This document shows positions 22,705 through 34,344 of a stretch of 64,000 bases of DNA, piece after piece. Source of the stretch: Tetrastigma voinierianum (Eukaryota > Streptophyta > Magnoliopsida > Vitales > Vitaceae); NCBI GenBank assembly GCA_016808115.1, contig JAEQBH010002431.1, forward strand, positions 1 to 64,000. Reading direction: 5' to 3'. The notes beneath the pieces were generated by a model that made no database searches, was not told the origin of the DNA, and was given only the letters and a program-made list of their open reading frames with translations. Both the position numbers and the translations under genes were made by a program. The first letter of the stretch is position 1. The number at the start of each line of letters is the position of its first letter.

Positions 22705-25001
22705 ACATACGCCAGACGCCCCAAACTCAGTCCTGACCACCCGTCAACCCGCTAATACTGTGAATGCTCGTGACCCACATTTTTCACGGAATTCGCAGTC
22801 CCTTTGCACGTGAGCCTCTACCCATCGTGACTGTGATATACCCGTTCCCCAAACAATCCAATATATGCAATATATATCCAATACGGCCACTTGGGCCCAT
22901 AAACAGTACTCAATACACATAAAATCAAATATCACAACTATTCTCCAATTGTCTCCCAATAATTCAATAGTCGATTACACTTTTATACAAAACATATATT
23001 AAAATCTACAATTCTAATAAGCATGTTATGCTTCAAAACCATCAAGCCACAAACCGGCTTCTTCAAAATCAACCTCTAAATGAGTTGCCTCAATGCCCCA
23101 GACTAAAAATATAATCCTCGATTGTATGAGCTAATGCTCAAGAGTGGAATCACCCTAAATGGGTTACTCTCCACCCATGCATATGCAATGCTCCAAAGTA
23201 AACACACACTCAAGTAAATACGTTGATCCTGCTTGAACGTCTACATGATCACTCCCATGTCACGAGTCTTCACCGACTCACTACACTTGCCTAAGCCATG
23301 TATGAGAAAAAATAATCATTTTCAAAACAAACCTCGTTGTTCTTGAAAAATATACTACCTAACGGTTTCCAGAAAATATGGGACTACCTCGAGGTGAATT
23401 GCTGGTGAGCTTTCTCCGAAATGTAAATATGGTCCTCATCCGAAATGATCCACGCCCATCTCCCAACCTAATTCTCCTAATATCATCCCGTGAAATTCCT
23501 TTCGCAACCATATCCGCTTTTTACAAAATACCTCATTATGCACCTCACACCAATTTAGGTTACTTCCACAAGATATTTAAAATGCATTATGCCATTTTCA
23601 AAATCATTTACACAATATGTCATATGCATATTTTCAATCAACTACAATTACACACATGTAATTCCACACATCAATCATCACCCAAATTACCACTGAGCAA
23701 ATCATAAATTTCATCTCCACGTGCCTATACAAACACAATTTACCCATATAATCGCGCCATTTTGTTAACACATTAAGCATTAACCCATTGTTCGACGTAA
23801 TTGAATCCCCTCCAAATTTATCTCACACATACCAAGCCATTCAATTCACATACCTCATAACAAAACACATGGATATTTATGGCCCATTTCGACAACCCTG
23901 GATCAAGTGACAAATCTAAACTCCAAGAGCGTGTCGTCTACTGGCAAAACTTCCACTGGTCTAACCTCTGCTTTCACTCTTTTGGAACCGAATTTCTTAC
24001 CCATTTTCGGTCTTATACTCACCAAAATAGAATTTAATGCATAAATTCCAATGTAACAACCCACACGGGCTCGGGCTTCACTGGACGGCTCCATATGTCC
24101 AAAAATTTCAATCTTATCCCATGTTTCAGGGACCAATCAATGTACCCCATTCCCGGCATTTTTTCATATCAAGCATGCATTTTAATGCAAAATTTCCACA
24201 CAAACAGCCTAATTAATTTCGCGTCACGCTATCTCATATTGGGTTAAAATTAATCAATTCTGGCCCCAAGCTGGGACCGATCAAATGGCTGCTCAAGGCC
24301 CTGCCCAACCGAAACATCGAAAAACACTTGGGTAAATCTGAAGAAAACACAAGTGGTGAGAACCCCTACCTCTCGGAAATGCTTGTCAAAACTCACAACC
24401 GAGTCCACGCAGAGCCCCGCTCCTCACAGTAGAACGTTTTCCTTTCGCCAAGACCGCGACTACCGGATTCACAGATTCCTGTATATTCTCTAAAATCCTC
24501 TCAAAATGGCTACTGGAAAAGCGAATCTGCTCCCCACGTTTTTCCCCTTTTCCAGCCACTGCATCATTTTGCCTTTAATGGAGAGATGACACTGTAGCAA
24601 TTTTCGTCATCTAGTGACTTAAAACAACTTCTAAAATAACCTTTATGTCCCTTTTTACTGTATCTGATATTCCTGGTGACTATCTCGCCGTCCATTTTTA
24701 TCATTTCTACTCATACCACTTATGGTACATGAGTACATGCTATACGGTGACTCGTCGTGATCGAAATCGCTTTACTTCAAGACCCGAAACGCGACGCCGA
24801 AAAACGTGCCGACTCCAACCGGCCCCTAAAATTACGAAATTTTACGTGCTAACTAGATTTCGCGAGACGATTCCAATGCTGCAATCCGTTTCGTCATCCG
24901 AGATCTAGAGAATTAATTCTGGATTTTTTAACAGAAATTACACTCAGGAATGTAAAATTACGATTTTGCCCTTATTCCGTAAATTGGAATTTCTGCCCTA
25001 C
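22705..25001 (-). repeat. Element 1 5' LTR (right copy)
   Basis: About 2,297 bp, collinear with 5786-8073 (ccaatatatgcaatatatatcc, cacttgggcccataaacagt, tggtacatgagtacatgc, aattggaatttct). The left edge (cgccccaaactc) is inferred by alignment; the right edge is a decayed ccctaca. Confidence 0.8.
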
Positions 25002-25002
25002 A

Positions 25003-25387
25003 CTTCCTCCTCGTTTCAAATTTAAGTTCTCTCGCATGTCTTGGATCTCGTCACAAAACAACTGATAGTGAAATTCCGCACTTCTATTGAGCTTAAAGCC
25101 ATGGCTCAAGACCATAATATGAGTATATCTTCTTTATATGACTACCCGAGAAGCTCTAGGTATGAAGAAAGGTTGATTGTGATTACAAAAGGTCTAATTC
25201 GGGAATATATGAATCTCTTCCTTTGTTTGCGGAGCATACAAATCTATCCGATAATAATTTAAGTGGAGAATTTCCTAGGAATAAATAAAAATTGTTTGGT
25301 TTGGTGTTTCGAACTTGTCCATGAATCACATCATCGTCGACTTCAAAAGCATTTCAAAGCTTACGCCAACCTGCCCTCCCTTTGATT
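25003..25387 (+). pseudogene. RLP island-domain exon fragment between elements 1 and 2
   Basis: The codons continue from 5785 (..EEL PPRF..). The fragment then encodes the end of the LRR block (..KAMAQDHN..), the island linker SSRYEERLIVITKGLIREYM and the start of the next LRR (LSDNNLSGEFPR). The VITKG island motif is diagnostic of EIX/Cf-type RLPs. Frameshifts lie near 25040-25080 and 25215-25260. The last five bases, tgatt, are the target duplication of element 2, and the following LRR is found at 34345. Confidence 0.82.
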
Positions 25388-27572
25388 TGTGACGCCTAAA
25401 ACCCGGGGTCCGCTTGATCATCCGTCAACTCATGGAATATTGCGAGGCTCATACCCGACGCCACTTAAGCAGGAAAATTCCAGCGTAGTCTCCTTCAGAC
25501 GGCGAGCTCTACCCAATTACAAACCCCGTATATCCCGGTCCCAAACAATCCAATATATGCAATATATCCACGGCCACTTGGGCCCATAACCAATACTCAA
25601 TGTATATGCCAACTATGAAACCAACTATATACCCACAAATACAAAGAGTTAATACTGCTTTTATCTCATACAACATATTAAAATTGGGGAAGCATTCTAA
25701 TACATGTTTACATCAAAGCCACAACCCGACTTTCTTCTAATCCTGGCCTCCTGACGAGCCGTCTCGCACGCCCCCGTACCGTAGTGCTGGGATCCTCACA
25801 CCTGGGTGAGCCAAAGCCTGCGAGAATCGCCCTAAGCCGGGCCACTCACCACCCAAGTCATAGCCGCAATGTTCCAAAGAAACACACATTCAAGCAAATG
25901 CATGATCCACTCAATGTCTACATGACCAACCTCGTATCCCGAGTCCTCATCGACCTCCTCTTCACACCTCGCCTAAGCCCCGTATTTGGTATCATCTGCT
26001 TTATTATTAAATGGGCAACCCTCCGATGAATATATATATCAATTCGCCATAATTCGACGATCGACATATATTATTTGTTTGCTCAGGACTACTCCTCCAT
26101 GAATATCAATCGGGGTCATCTGACGATTGATATTATTTGTTTGTGACTACCCTCCCATGAATGTATATCAACCTGGTCAAGCCCGACTGGCTGATATTAT
26201 TTAGCCTGACTACCCTCCGATCATTTAATATTTTGTACTCACTCCTCCGACCAATTTCTGGGACTCATCTCATGCACTAACTCCTATAATCCTAGATAAA
26301 CCCAAAGGCATATGGAATGCATGTATGCCAATTCCAACACAGTCTAATCATATGCAAATATATATAAACATGAATATACTCGCATAAAAATTAAATCACA
26401 CAACATGTTATGATTTTATCATTTTAAACACCAAAATTAAATACACTACTAATGTTCAAACACAAGCACCGATTCGAATTATTTAACTAAACACATAATT
26501 TCTCACGAAAAATATATTCTTAGAACACTATTTCCTGAATAGTGAACCCTAAGCATTATCTCGAAAAAAATCACAACTCAACTAAGCTCACTCTTGGGCA
26601 GGAACTCAGCATCACACCCGCCATTCCCACTATTTCCATACCAATACATGATGAACACTAAAATACCCATTTTTCATTAATTGGCCTACTATGAGCAGCC
26701 AATGCCACGTCTCCATTTTTTCTTCCAAAAATTTTATAAATCTTGGCCCCAAGTTTTCGATCGATCAAACTGTACTCTCACTACTCAAACAACTCCAAAC
26801 ATTACACCTTTCTTTTCTTCTTCTTTCTTTTTCTTCTTTCTTTCTTTCTTCTTTCTTCTTTCTCTTTCTTTCTCTCTTTCTCTCTTCTCTCTCTCTCTCT
26901 CTCTCCTTTCTCCTCCTGGGTCCTATGAAACCCTATGAAAATCCTACCTCAAGGACTGAAGAAACTCCCTATCTCAGGTCCACGCGCAGTCATTCACAGA
27001 AACCTTTTCCTTGCCTCGGTGCCCGCTAATCCGGCTTGACGCCGGATCTTAGAGAGAAGCACCCTCTCTCTCTAAAACCCTCTCAAAACCAACCTACTGC
27101 ATCTCAAAATAAAGCCTCTCACGTTTTTGCTTTGTCTTAAGGTAGGAGAAGGAGCACTATTTGCTCTTTTGTCTTTCGTGACTTAAAAAATCAAATTTAT
27201 ACTCCATTACGTCCCTCTTTCTCAGATTTTATATTCCTAAGACTAATTTCTACCGTCCATTTTCATTATTATTTCTCTACTCATACCACTCTATGGTACA
27301 TGAAGATATACTATACGCGCTTTCATCGCATCGGGAATCTGGATGACAGACTAAACGCGATGCCTCGAAAAACGTGGTCACTCCCGCCGACCGTCTTTAA
27401 AATTACGAAATTTTATGTGCTAACTAGATTTCGCGAGACACCTTAACCCAGATAACTCGCTTGGCCATCCGTATTTTAGAGAATTAATTACGATTTTTAA
27501 CCGTAATTACAATTTCTTTGTAATTAAAATTACGATTTTGCCCTTATTCCGTAAATTGGAATTTCTGCCCAT
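25388..27572 (-). repeat. Element 2 3' LTR (left copy)
   Basis: It starts tgtgacgcctaaaacccggg and ends in a decayed aatttctgcccat. It carries a polypyrimidine expansion at 26807-26911 that the right copy lacks. Subrepeats with ctccgatgaatat lie at 26000-26250. Confidence 0.85.
26807..26911. repeat. Polypyrimidine (TTC/TC)n tract
   Basis: About 105 bases of almost pure C/T (ctttctttctttctt, then ctctctctctct) lie inside the left LTR of element 2. At the same place the sister LTR (about 33660-33700) has a short non-repetitive stretch. The serine/phenylalanine-rich ORFs here come from this repeat. Confidence 0.9.
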
Positions 27573-28800
27573 TCCCTCTTAAAAGGAATTTCGTCCCGAA
27601 ATTCTACGCGCATACACATCCAACCATGTGCATATGTAACCTTACCTACTCCAAGACCGTGTCGGGTATGATGACCCGGCTAAGATCACGATTACTGACA
27701 ACCCGATGGCTGTCAACTCCTATATGTCAAGAATGACATTAACAACCAATACATCTACCACCCTAAGGTCCACCACGCTTCCGCTGCGCAACTCTTATCT
27801 CTAGAAAAAGTCAAATCTCTCCCTACATTCCCAGTGGAAAATTTTTCCATCATATTACTTCTTTCTAAAGACCTCAACCTCTATGCCAAGTCGTGGAAGC
27901 TTGCATCGTGACTTAACCTATCACACAAGATGCATTAATGAATGAACATGATGCATCCAATTTTAAACACTACGCTATCAACAATCATGAGTAGAGACGT
28001 ACCCCCGTATATCCGACAATCCGAACGCTCAATCTCTCGACCATGAGATCTCGCCTCCTGTGACAATCTCGCTCATATGTCCAGTCGCGCGAATGGTAAC
28101 ACGCCATCCGGCCCAAATTTCGACCCGAACTCGACCTCGCAAATCCCGTGGTCGACCCGACCCACGCTCCGACCCCGCCTATGTGGCCCGGTCCCGCGGC
28201 GTACTAAGTGCTAGTGTGGCATCCTCGTGACCGACATCGATCCCTCCGACCCATACTAGTAATGGAGAAACAAATCGTAGTCCAAGCCTCGTCTCTAATG
28301 TACCTGACCGGATCGCACTAATCACCTGCCTTGGGCAACCCGCCACTCATGCTCAATCACGGCCCTAGTCTCCTGGAACTGTGAAGCAGGTCTTCGCCTC
28401 TTCCCGAACTAGAGAAAGTCGATCCTCCCTTCGCTACTAACACCCATATCCCGAGCGCTCCATGTATCCTCAATCTCTCTCTATGCGTCGTGGACTGGCC
28501 TAACTACGGAGTTCATATCTCATAGGCGAAATCCTGCTAACCCGGGTCCCGACGGACGACTTCAATCCATTCTTGTGTCTCGTACTACCCAAACAATCCC
28601 AAGAAAACCACGATCTCGAAGATCGACATCCGGCTCTCTTCCCCAACGCATCACCGCTCAACCTTTCTAGTCGACTGACACTCACGACACCACATGTCTC
28701 GCTAAACTCTCACCCTCGCAGCTTCAAAACTCGCACTTACTCGAACTTAGCGCATAACCGATGGTCTCTTAACAAACTGCAAACAATCCTCAAGTGATAC
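27573..28800 (-). pseudogene. Element 2 3' pol-proximal region (degenerate)
   Basis: It opens with the decayed purine tract (tccctcttaaaagg on the plus strand). 28060-28280 matches, inverted, 18560-18680 of element N, and 28330-28450 matches 12115-12220 of element 1 (cactcatgctcaa). I found no integrase core or chromodomain words. Confidence 0.5.
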
Positions 28801-29760
28801 TCATGCTCCCACTCCGACCGGGAGTGATCAAGATGTCATCCACTTAAAACTACGCGAATCGATCTAGATAAGGTTGGAACACCCTATGCATGAGGTCCAT
28901 GAACACAATAAGGCGCATCTGGTCAATCCAAAGGGCATCACCAGAACTCAAAGTGCCCATAACGCCGCCTCTAAACGCCGGCCTTGTGTGGATATTTGTC
29001 TCCTAACCCCTCACCGACTGCAGAACCAATGCGAAGGTTTATCTCTGAGAGACTCGCACTCCTCTCAACTCGATCAAACAACCCTGCCGATCCTCTAGAA
29101 TCCGGGTACCCGATTCTGATCGTAACCTTGTTCAATCGTCGTAATCAATGCATTAAAATAAAGGGTCTTCATTCTTCTTTTTCGCAACAGAATCGGCACC
29201 CCATGGTGAAGTGTCTTTAATAAACCCCGGGCTCCAAAGAGTTCCTTGTAGCCGACTCAGTTCCCGCACTCAACCGGCACATCCTATGAGGTCATAGAGA
29301 CGGGTAGCAATTGCATGTGAACTCACACGAAGTCTACAACCCTTGCGGAGGTAGTCCTGTAGCTCATATGGAAAAACATCCAATACATTTGCACACTACT
29401 CGAGGCAGATCTAAGTCCGGTTCTCCTCGTCCTTTCTGTGTGCAAGGCTCGCGAGCCAACCTCTCTAATCGTCCCTAACACTAGACTCATATACCCGGTT
29501 CGTGGCAAAGATCGCGGTTTCTACTCGAATACAACACGAGTACCGGGTCCCGCGTGTAAAGCAGAATCCTCCTACGCCTACAATCGATAACGATCCCGTA
29601 AGCTATCACCTACCCATCCTTGGGATGACATCGACTCATACGTCCACGATTCCTCGTGTCCACCGTGAGTAGAGTCCTCAGATCTCTAACTCGCAACCTA
29701 AACACTGCATATTATTCTCGCTCTAATCCCTAGTAGAGAATTCACATGCAACGCTCCTAA
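28801..29760 (-). pseudogene. Protease and RT remnant of element 2
   Basis: The minus strand encodes VDDILI (28826-28843), the RT active-site motif, and GHFEFW.. shortly before it (about 28940-28960). The protease match at about 29540-29700 is to the same CELEIS.., MD..., IDC.. series as element 1. Frame is lost repeatedly. Confidence 0.72.
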
Positions 29761-30520
29761 GGTCTCTAGAGTTCACGATTTCCACCCCATTCAGCCTCAT
29801 TCTCAAATAAAACTAATTAGTCTAATCCCGGTCGCCACGAGGTAATTCCATAGCCTCTTAACACTGATCTACTAACCAATGGTCTACCACCACCTGATTC
29901 TCTACTCGTGAATGTCGTGAGATGATACGCCGTCCTAAACTCTCTGAGGCTACAGATCTCCCCGCCTACCCGCTATGCGAAGCAGTACAGCACCAGAACA
30001 TCGACACTTCTACAGTGCCCGGCCGACTGGCGCGGCGCACTACTAATTGCCGGTGGCGCTGACTGCCCACGGACGTCCTCATCTGCTTCAATAACAACAT
30101 CAATGTTAACAACAATCATTAGAAGAGGTGTCCAACATCCATTCAATTATTATAACAATAATGTAAACATAAATCCACATTAAACTACGAATCGACTCGT
30201 TTCATTTCCTAAGTGGCGCGCTAACTTCCAACCACTCAATTTATTTATTCCGACATAAAATCTCTAAGCTTTCTTGCTCATTTCAAAGCATCTAAATCTC
30301 CTAAGGTCATAATTCCTAGCCTTAGCATTCACCCTTTTCCTACACATTACACCACGATATAATTTCTCGTGACGCGAATCACCGCTAGCAATCACTATTT
30401 CAAATAGTAGTTAAATCCAAACAAGATTCTAAGGCATAACTACGCCTCGAGACATCCAATCATACACATAACTCAGTGTATATGCAATCAATTTCGCGTT
30501 TAAAATATTGTTTTCAACGA
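29761..30520 (-). pseudogene. Gag region of element 2 (degenerate)
   Basis: It lies between protease and leader and is collinear with 13400-14050 of element 1 (ccaaccactcaatttattt, aaatagtagttaaat). No clear capsid or zinc-knuckle motif could be read. Confidence 0.45.
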
Positions 30521-32258
30521 AATTTTGTTTTCAAAAATTTTATTTTTGAAAATTTTATTTTTTTGAAAATTTTATCAAATTTTATTTGATTTTATTTGAT
30601 TTTTTTAAATATTTTAAAATATAATTTTTTTTTTTCGGTGGCCTCTGAGATGAACAAAGGTTCATGAACCAAAGTTCACGAATGTCCAAAAAATTTGACT
30701 CAGAAAATACCAGTCAAAATCTGATCGAAAAGCTGGGCCGAGTGCACAATTTCTAGCAAGCCCGCAGACCTAGCCACGCCTAGGTCATACCACAGCCACT
30801 GCTACCGCCGTGCCTCACAATGGCCATTCTCACAAGGCCTCAAGGCGCCGGGCTGGGCCAGCCATATGCCAGACATGCATGGCCAGCCAGCAGACTCTCA
30901 TACAGACTCTACCTGCTGTTGGCCACAGGCCTAGCTGGCTACAAGCCACAAGGTCATAAGACTCACTAAGGCATCTGGCCGTCATGAGCCTGAAGACGCC
31001 CAAATACCAAGGCGCCTACCGCCAAACCATCATTACAATACACCTTATCATGATATAGTTTGTCTTCCCGCAGCTCACAGAATACAATACACGGTTACAA
31101 CATGCCTCTCTAAGAAATTTTTCCAAATATCGTAATACAATCCAAATTTTTATCATCGCAATATAAACCACTCAGATGGTAACTCAAAAACCCATATACT
31201 AAATTCCCTTCTAACCCCGCAATACAATTCTCAGATTGCAACCAAACCCGTACTATTCCCCGCAATATAATTTCTTCTTTTTCCTCACAATACAACCGGG
31301 CACAGCCCTGTACTTCTCGTCCAAAAACAAATCTCGCTTTTTCATTATAAATGAAATTTTTTTTTCTTTCTTATTTATTTCCATAAATCTTGGAAAAAAT
31401 CACTAAAAATCACTAAAATCATTTTTTTTTCCACACTCTTAATACTCAAATAATTGAGTAAAATTTTATTTAACCCCTTTTTCTTTTAAATTTTATACTC
31501 ATATAAAACCTAGAAAAATTATTTTTCACTTCATAACCAAATAAATTTATAAAATTTATTTTCCTTTCTGGGCTTTTTCATCGAAAAATTTTTCTCCACT
31601 CAAATAAATTTATACAAATTTATTTTCTTCCATTTTCTTCCAATTTTACCACTTGAAATCTTAGAAAATTATTTCCTCCATATAAACTTAAAATAAATTT
31701 GAAAAATTTATTTTCTTGCTTTAAAATTTCTTCTCACTTTCCAACATCCCAAATAATTTTGAAAATTTTATTTTATTTATTCTTTCGGGGCTTACACAAG
31801 AAACCTTAAAATTAAATTTCTTCACCTCTAAACCAAATAAATTCTTCCAATTTATTTTCATTTATTCTCTTTATTCTAGTTTTGTACACAATACACTCCA
31901 AATATTTTTCTAAGATATTCCTTAACTCATCATGGTTGTCCTAGGCAATCATCAAGCACACAAACTATTATTAATAAATACAAATCATGTTATACACACA
32001 ATCACTGGGGTCGATTCACAAATCACACAAAACACATCAACACGTGCACGTGAGTCCTGGGCCGCTTTGTCCTGATTTTCCGTAGGTACCACACCTAAAC
32101 TCACATCGAACCACCCAGCCGCATATGCTCTTCCTCAACAATGGCCTAAGCCCAAATTTTCTATCCATAGGTTTCCATATACCTACACCCAGCTGACTCA
32201 GAACCACTTAGTGGTGATGGAGGCCCAAACCCGAGCCCTCAGGTATTCGTATACCTAA
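30521..32258 (-). other. Element 2 leader: AT block, palindrome, motif repeats, hairpin array
   Basis: 30525-30640 is AT-rich. 30659-30670 is the perfect palindrome ggttcatgaacc. 30720-31020 is GC-richer and contains many caaggc/gccag words. 31025-31300 has about ten caatacaa-type words. 31448-31860 has six inverted-repeat hairpin units. 31870-32258 is PBS-proximal leader. The order equals that of element 1. It is non-coding. Confidence 0.68.
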
Positions 32259-32270
32259 GCTTTGATACCA
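32259..32270 (-). other. Primer-binding site of element 2
   Basis: The minus strand reads tggtatcaaagc, 11 of 12 matches to the initiator Met-tRNA complement used by plant Gypsy elements. It starts 2 bp from the LTR edge. Confidence 0.82.
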
Positions 32271-32272
32271 AG

Positions 32273-34344
32273 TCGCGACGCCAAACTCCTGGTCCCACGA
32301 CCCGCTCATTAACCCACACGGGCAAGTGGAGGCTCTGTGCCACTGACGCCATTTGAGAGTAATCCCAAGTGTAGTCTCCTTTGTACGAGAGCTTCTACCC
32401 ATCACAAAACTCACATCCCGTCTCAAACAACCAATATATGCAATATATATCCAATACTACACTAAATTCATAACCAATACTCAATGTATATGCCAAACTA
32501 TGAAACCAACTATATACCCCATTGGCCATAAGAGTTAATATGTTTTACTCTCATACAACATATATTAAAATTAGGGAAGCATTCTAATACATGTTTACAT
32601 CAAAGCCACAACCCGATCTCTCTTCTTAATCCTGGCCTCTGACGAAATGGCTCCCCTCGCACGCTCCCGTAATTAGCGGGGATCCTGACGACCCAGGGTG
32701 AGCCAAAGCTGCAGGAGAACGCCCTGGGCTGGCCACTTCACCACCTAAGTGCAAAGGTAAATGTCCTTAAAGTAAACACACATTCAAGCAAATGTACGAT
32801 CCTACTAATGTCTGCACACCAACTCAGATCCCGAAACCCTCACCGACTTCACACTCGCCTCAAGCGCCTAAGCCTCGTGATGAGAACATTCGCTTATTAG
32901 TGGGCAACCCTCCGATGAATATATATATCAATTCGGCCACTCCGACGATTGATATATATTATTTGTTTGTTTGTGGACTACCCTCCGATGAATATCAATT
33001 GGGCCGCTCCGACGATTGATATTATTTGTTTGTGGACTACCATGAATGTATATCAATCACGCTCCGACGTTGATATATTATTTAGTTTGACTACTCCCTC
33101 CGATCATTTAATATTTTAGACTACTCCTCCGAACTACTTTCCTGTGATCATCTCACGCACTAACTCCCTATAATCCCTAGATGTTCCAAAGGCATATGGA
33201 ATGTGTACATGCCAATCTCCAACACAGTCTAATCATATGCAAATATATATAAACATGAATATACTCGCATAAAAATTAAATCACACAACATGTTATGATT
33301 TTATCATTTTAAACACCAAAATTAGCTCACTTGGGCTAATGTTCAAACACAAGCAATTCGATTCAATTACGAATCAAACACATAATTTCACGAAAAATAT
33401 ATTCTTAGAATTATTTCGTAAATAGTGAAACCTCGTTACTATTCTAAAAATCACAACTCAATCCGCTCACTTGGTGAACTCCGCGATCACACGGCCATTC
33501 CCGGCCTATTTCCATACCAATACATGATGAACACCAAAATACCCATTTTTCACACCAATTCAGTCGTGGAGCAGCCACGGCTGCTCCATTTTTTCTTCCA
33601 AAAATTTTATAAATTCGGTCCCAAGTTTTGGGACCGATCAACGTCCCTACGGCCTCAAACAACCAAACATTAGTAAAACACTTAAATGGAAGTAAAGCTT
33701 AAGTAGGAAAATCCTACCTCAAGGAGTTGAAGAAACTCCGATCCAGGGAGTCCACGCGTAGCACGCGCCGTAGAACATTTCTCCTTCTTTCAGAAGTCAT
33801 GACGATGGATCGCCGGGATCTTAGAGAGAAGCACCCTCTCTCTCTAAAACCCTCTCAAAACCAACCTACTGCATCTCAAATAAAGCCTCTCACGTTTTTG
33901 CTTTGGCTTAGGTAGAGGAAGGAGCACTATTGCTCTTTTGTCTTTTTGTGACTTAAAAATCAAATTCTATAATACCATTTATGTCCCTCTTTCTCGAATT
34001 TGATAGCCGGCACTACCTCGACCGTCAGTTTTACGTCAATTCTTTACTCATACCACTTATGGTACATGGTACCTTTATATGTGCCTTTCATGCGCATCGA
34101 AAGGAAATCCACGATTTATGGCACGGCAGCGATGCCTCGAAAAGCGTGTCGACTCAGGCGTCTCGGAAAATTCTGAAATTTTGCGTGCTAACTAGATTTA
34201 ATGAGAGGCGATTCAGCGGTACAATCCGTTTAGATCATCGAGATCTAGAGAATTAATTGCGGATTTTTAACCGTAATTACACTTTTGTAATTAAAATTAC
34301 GATTTTGCCCTTATTCCAGAAATTGGAATTTCTCGGGTCTTACA
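32273..34344 (-). repeat. Element 2 5' LTR (right copy)
   Basis: 2,072 bp, ending tctcgggtcttaca exactly at the tgatt target duplication. 32895-33140 holds about four tandem subrepeats of ccctccgatgaatat...ctccgacgattgat. Confidence 0.88.

Larger units (their letters stand above)
5786..25001 (-). mobile_element. Element 1: Ty3/Gypsy chromovirus (Tekay/Del-like), with nested insertions
   Basis: The 19.2-kb antisense insertion is flanked by acttc at 5781-5785 and 25002-25006; one A may be shared with the LTR end. On the minus strand the order is: 5' LTR (22705-25001), PBS (22620-22630), leader (22619 down to about 14050, interrupted by element N), gag region, protease, RT, a solo-LTR interruption, integrase, chromodomain, purine tract and 3' LTR (5786-8073). 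Removing element N (6.8 kb) and the solo LTR (2.1 kb) leaves about 10.3 kb, normal for Tekay-type elements with LTRs over 2 kb. Every coding domain is frameshifted, so it is dead as an autonomous element. Confidence 0.88.
25388..34344 (-). mobile_element. Element 2: Ty3/Gypsy chromovirus, antisense to the RLP gene
   Basis: The 8,957-bp insertion has a perfect target duplication, tgatt, at 25383-25387 and 34345-34349. Its LTRs are 25388-27572 and 32273-34344. The minus-strand PBS at 32259-32270 lies 2 bp from the LTR, and a purine tract lies near 27573-27589. Protease and RT remnants are present, but the 27.6-28.3 kb interval is too short for a full integrase, so part of pol is deleted. The family is the same as element 1 (collinear LTRs and leader). 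Confidence 0.9.

Noticed and set aside
26681..27029. Overlapping serine/phenylalanine/leucine-rich ORFs that look like membrane proteins
   Set aside because: All derive from the (TTC/TC)n tract inside an LTR.
32895..33140. Regularly spaced repeats suggesting a CRISPR-like array
   Set aside because: The units are imperfect LTR subrepeats without unique spacers, in a plant nuclear context with no cas genes.
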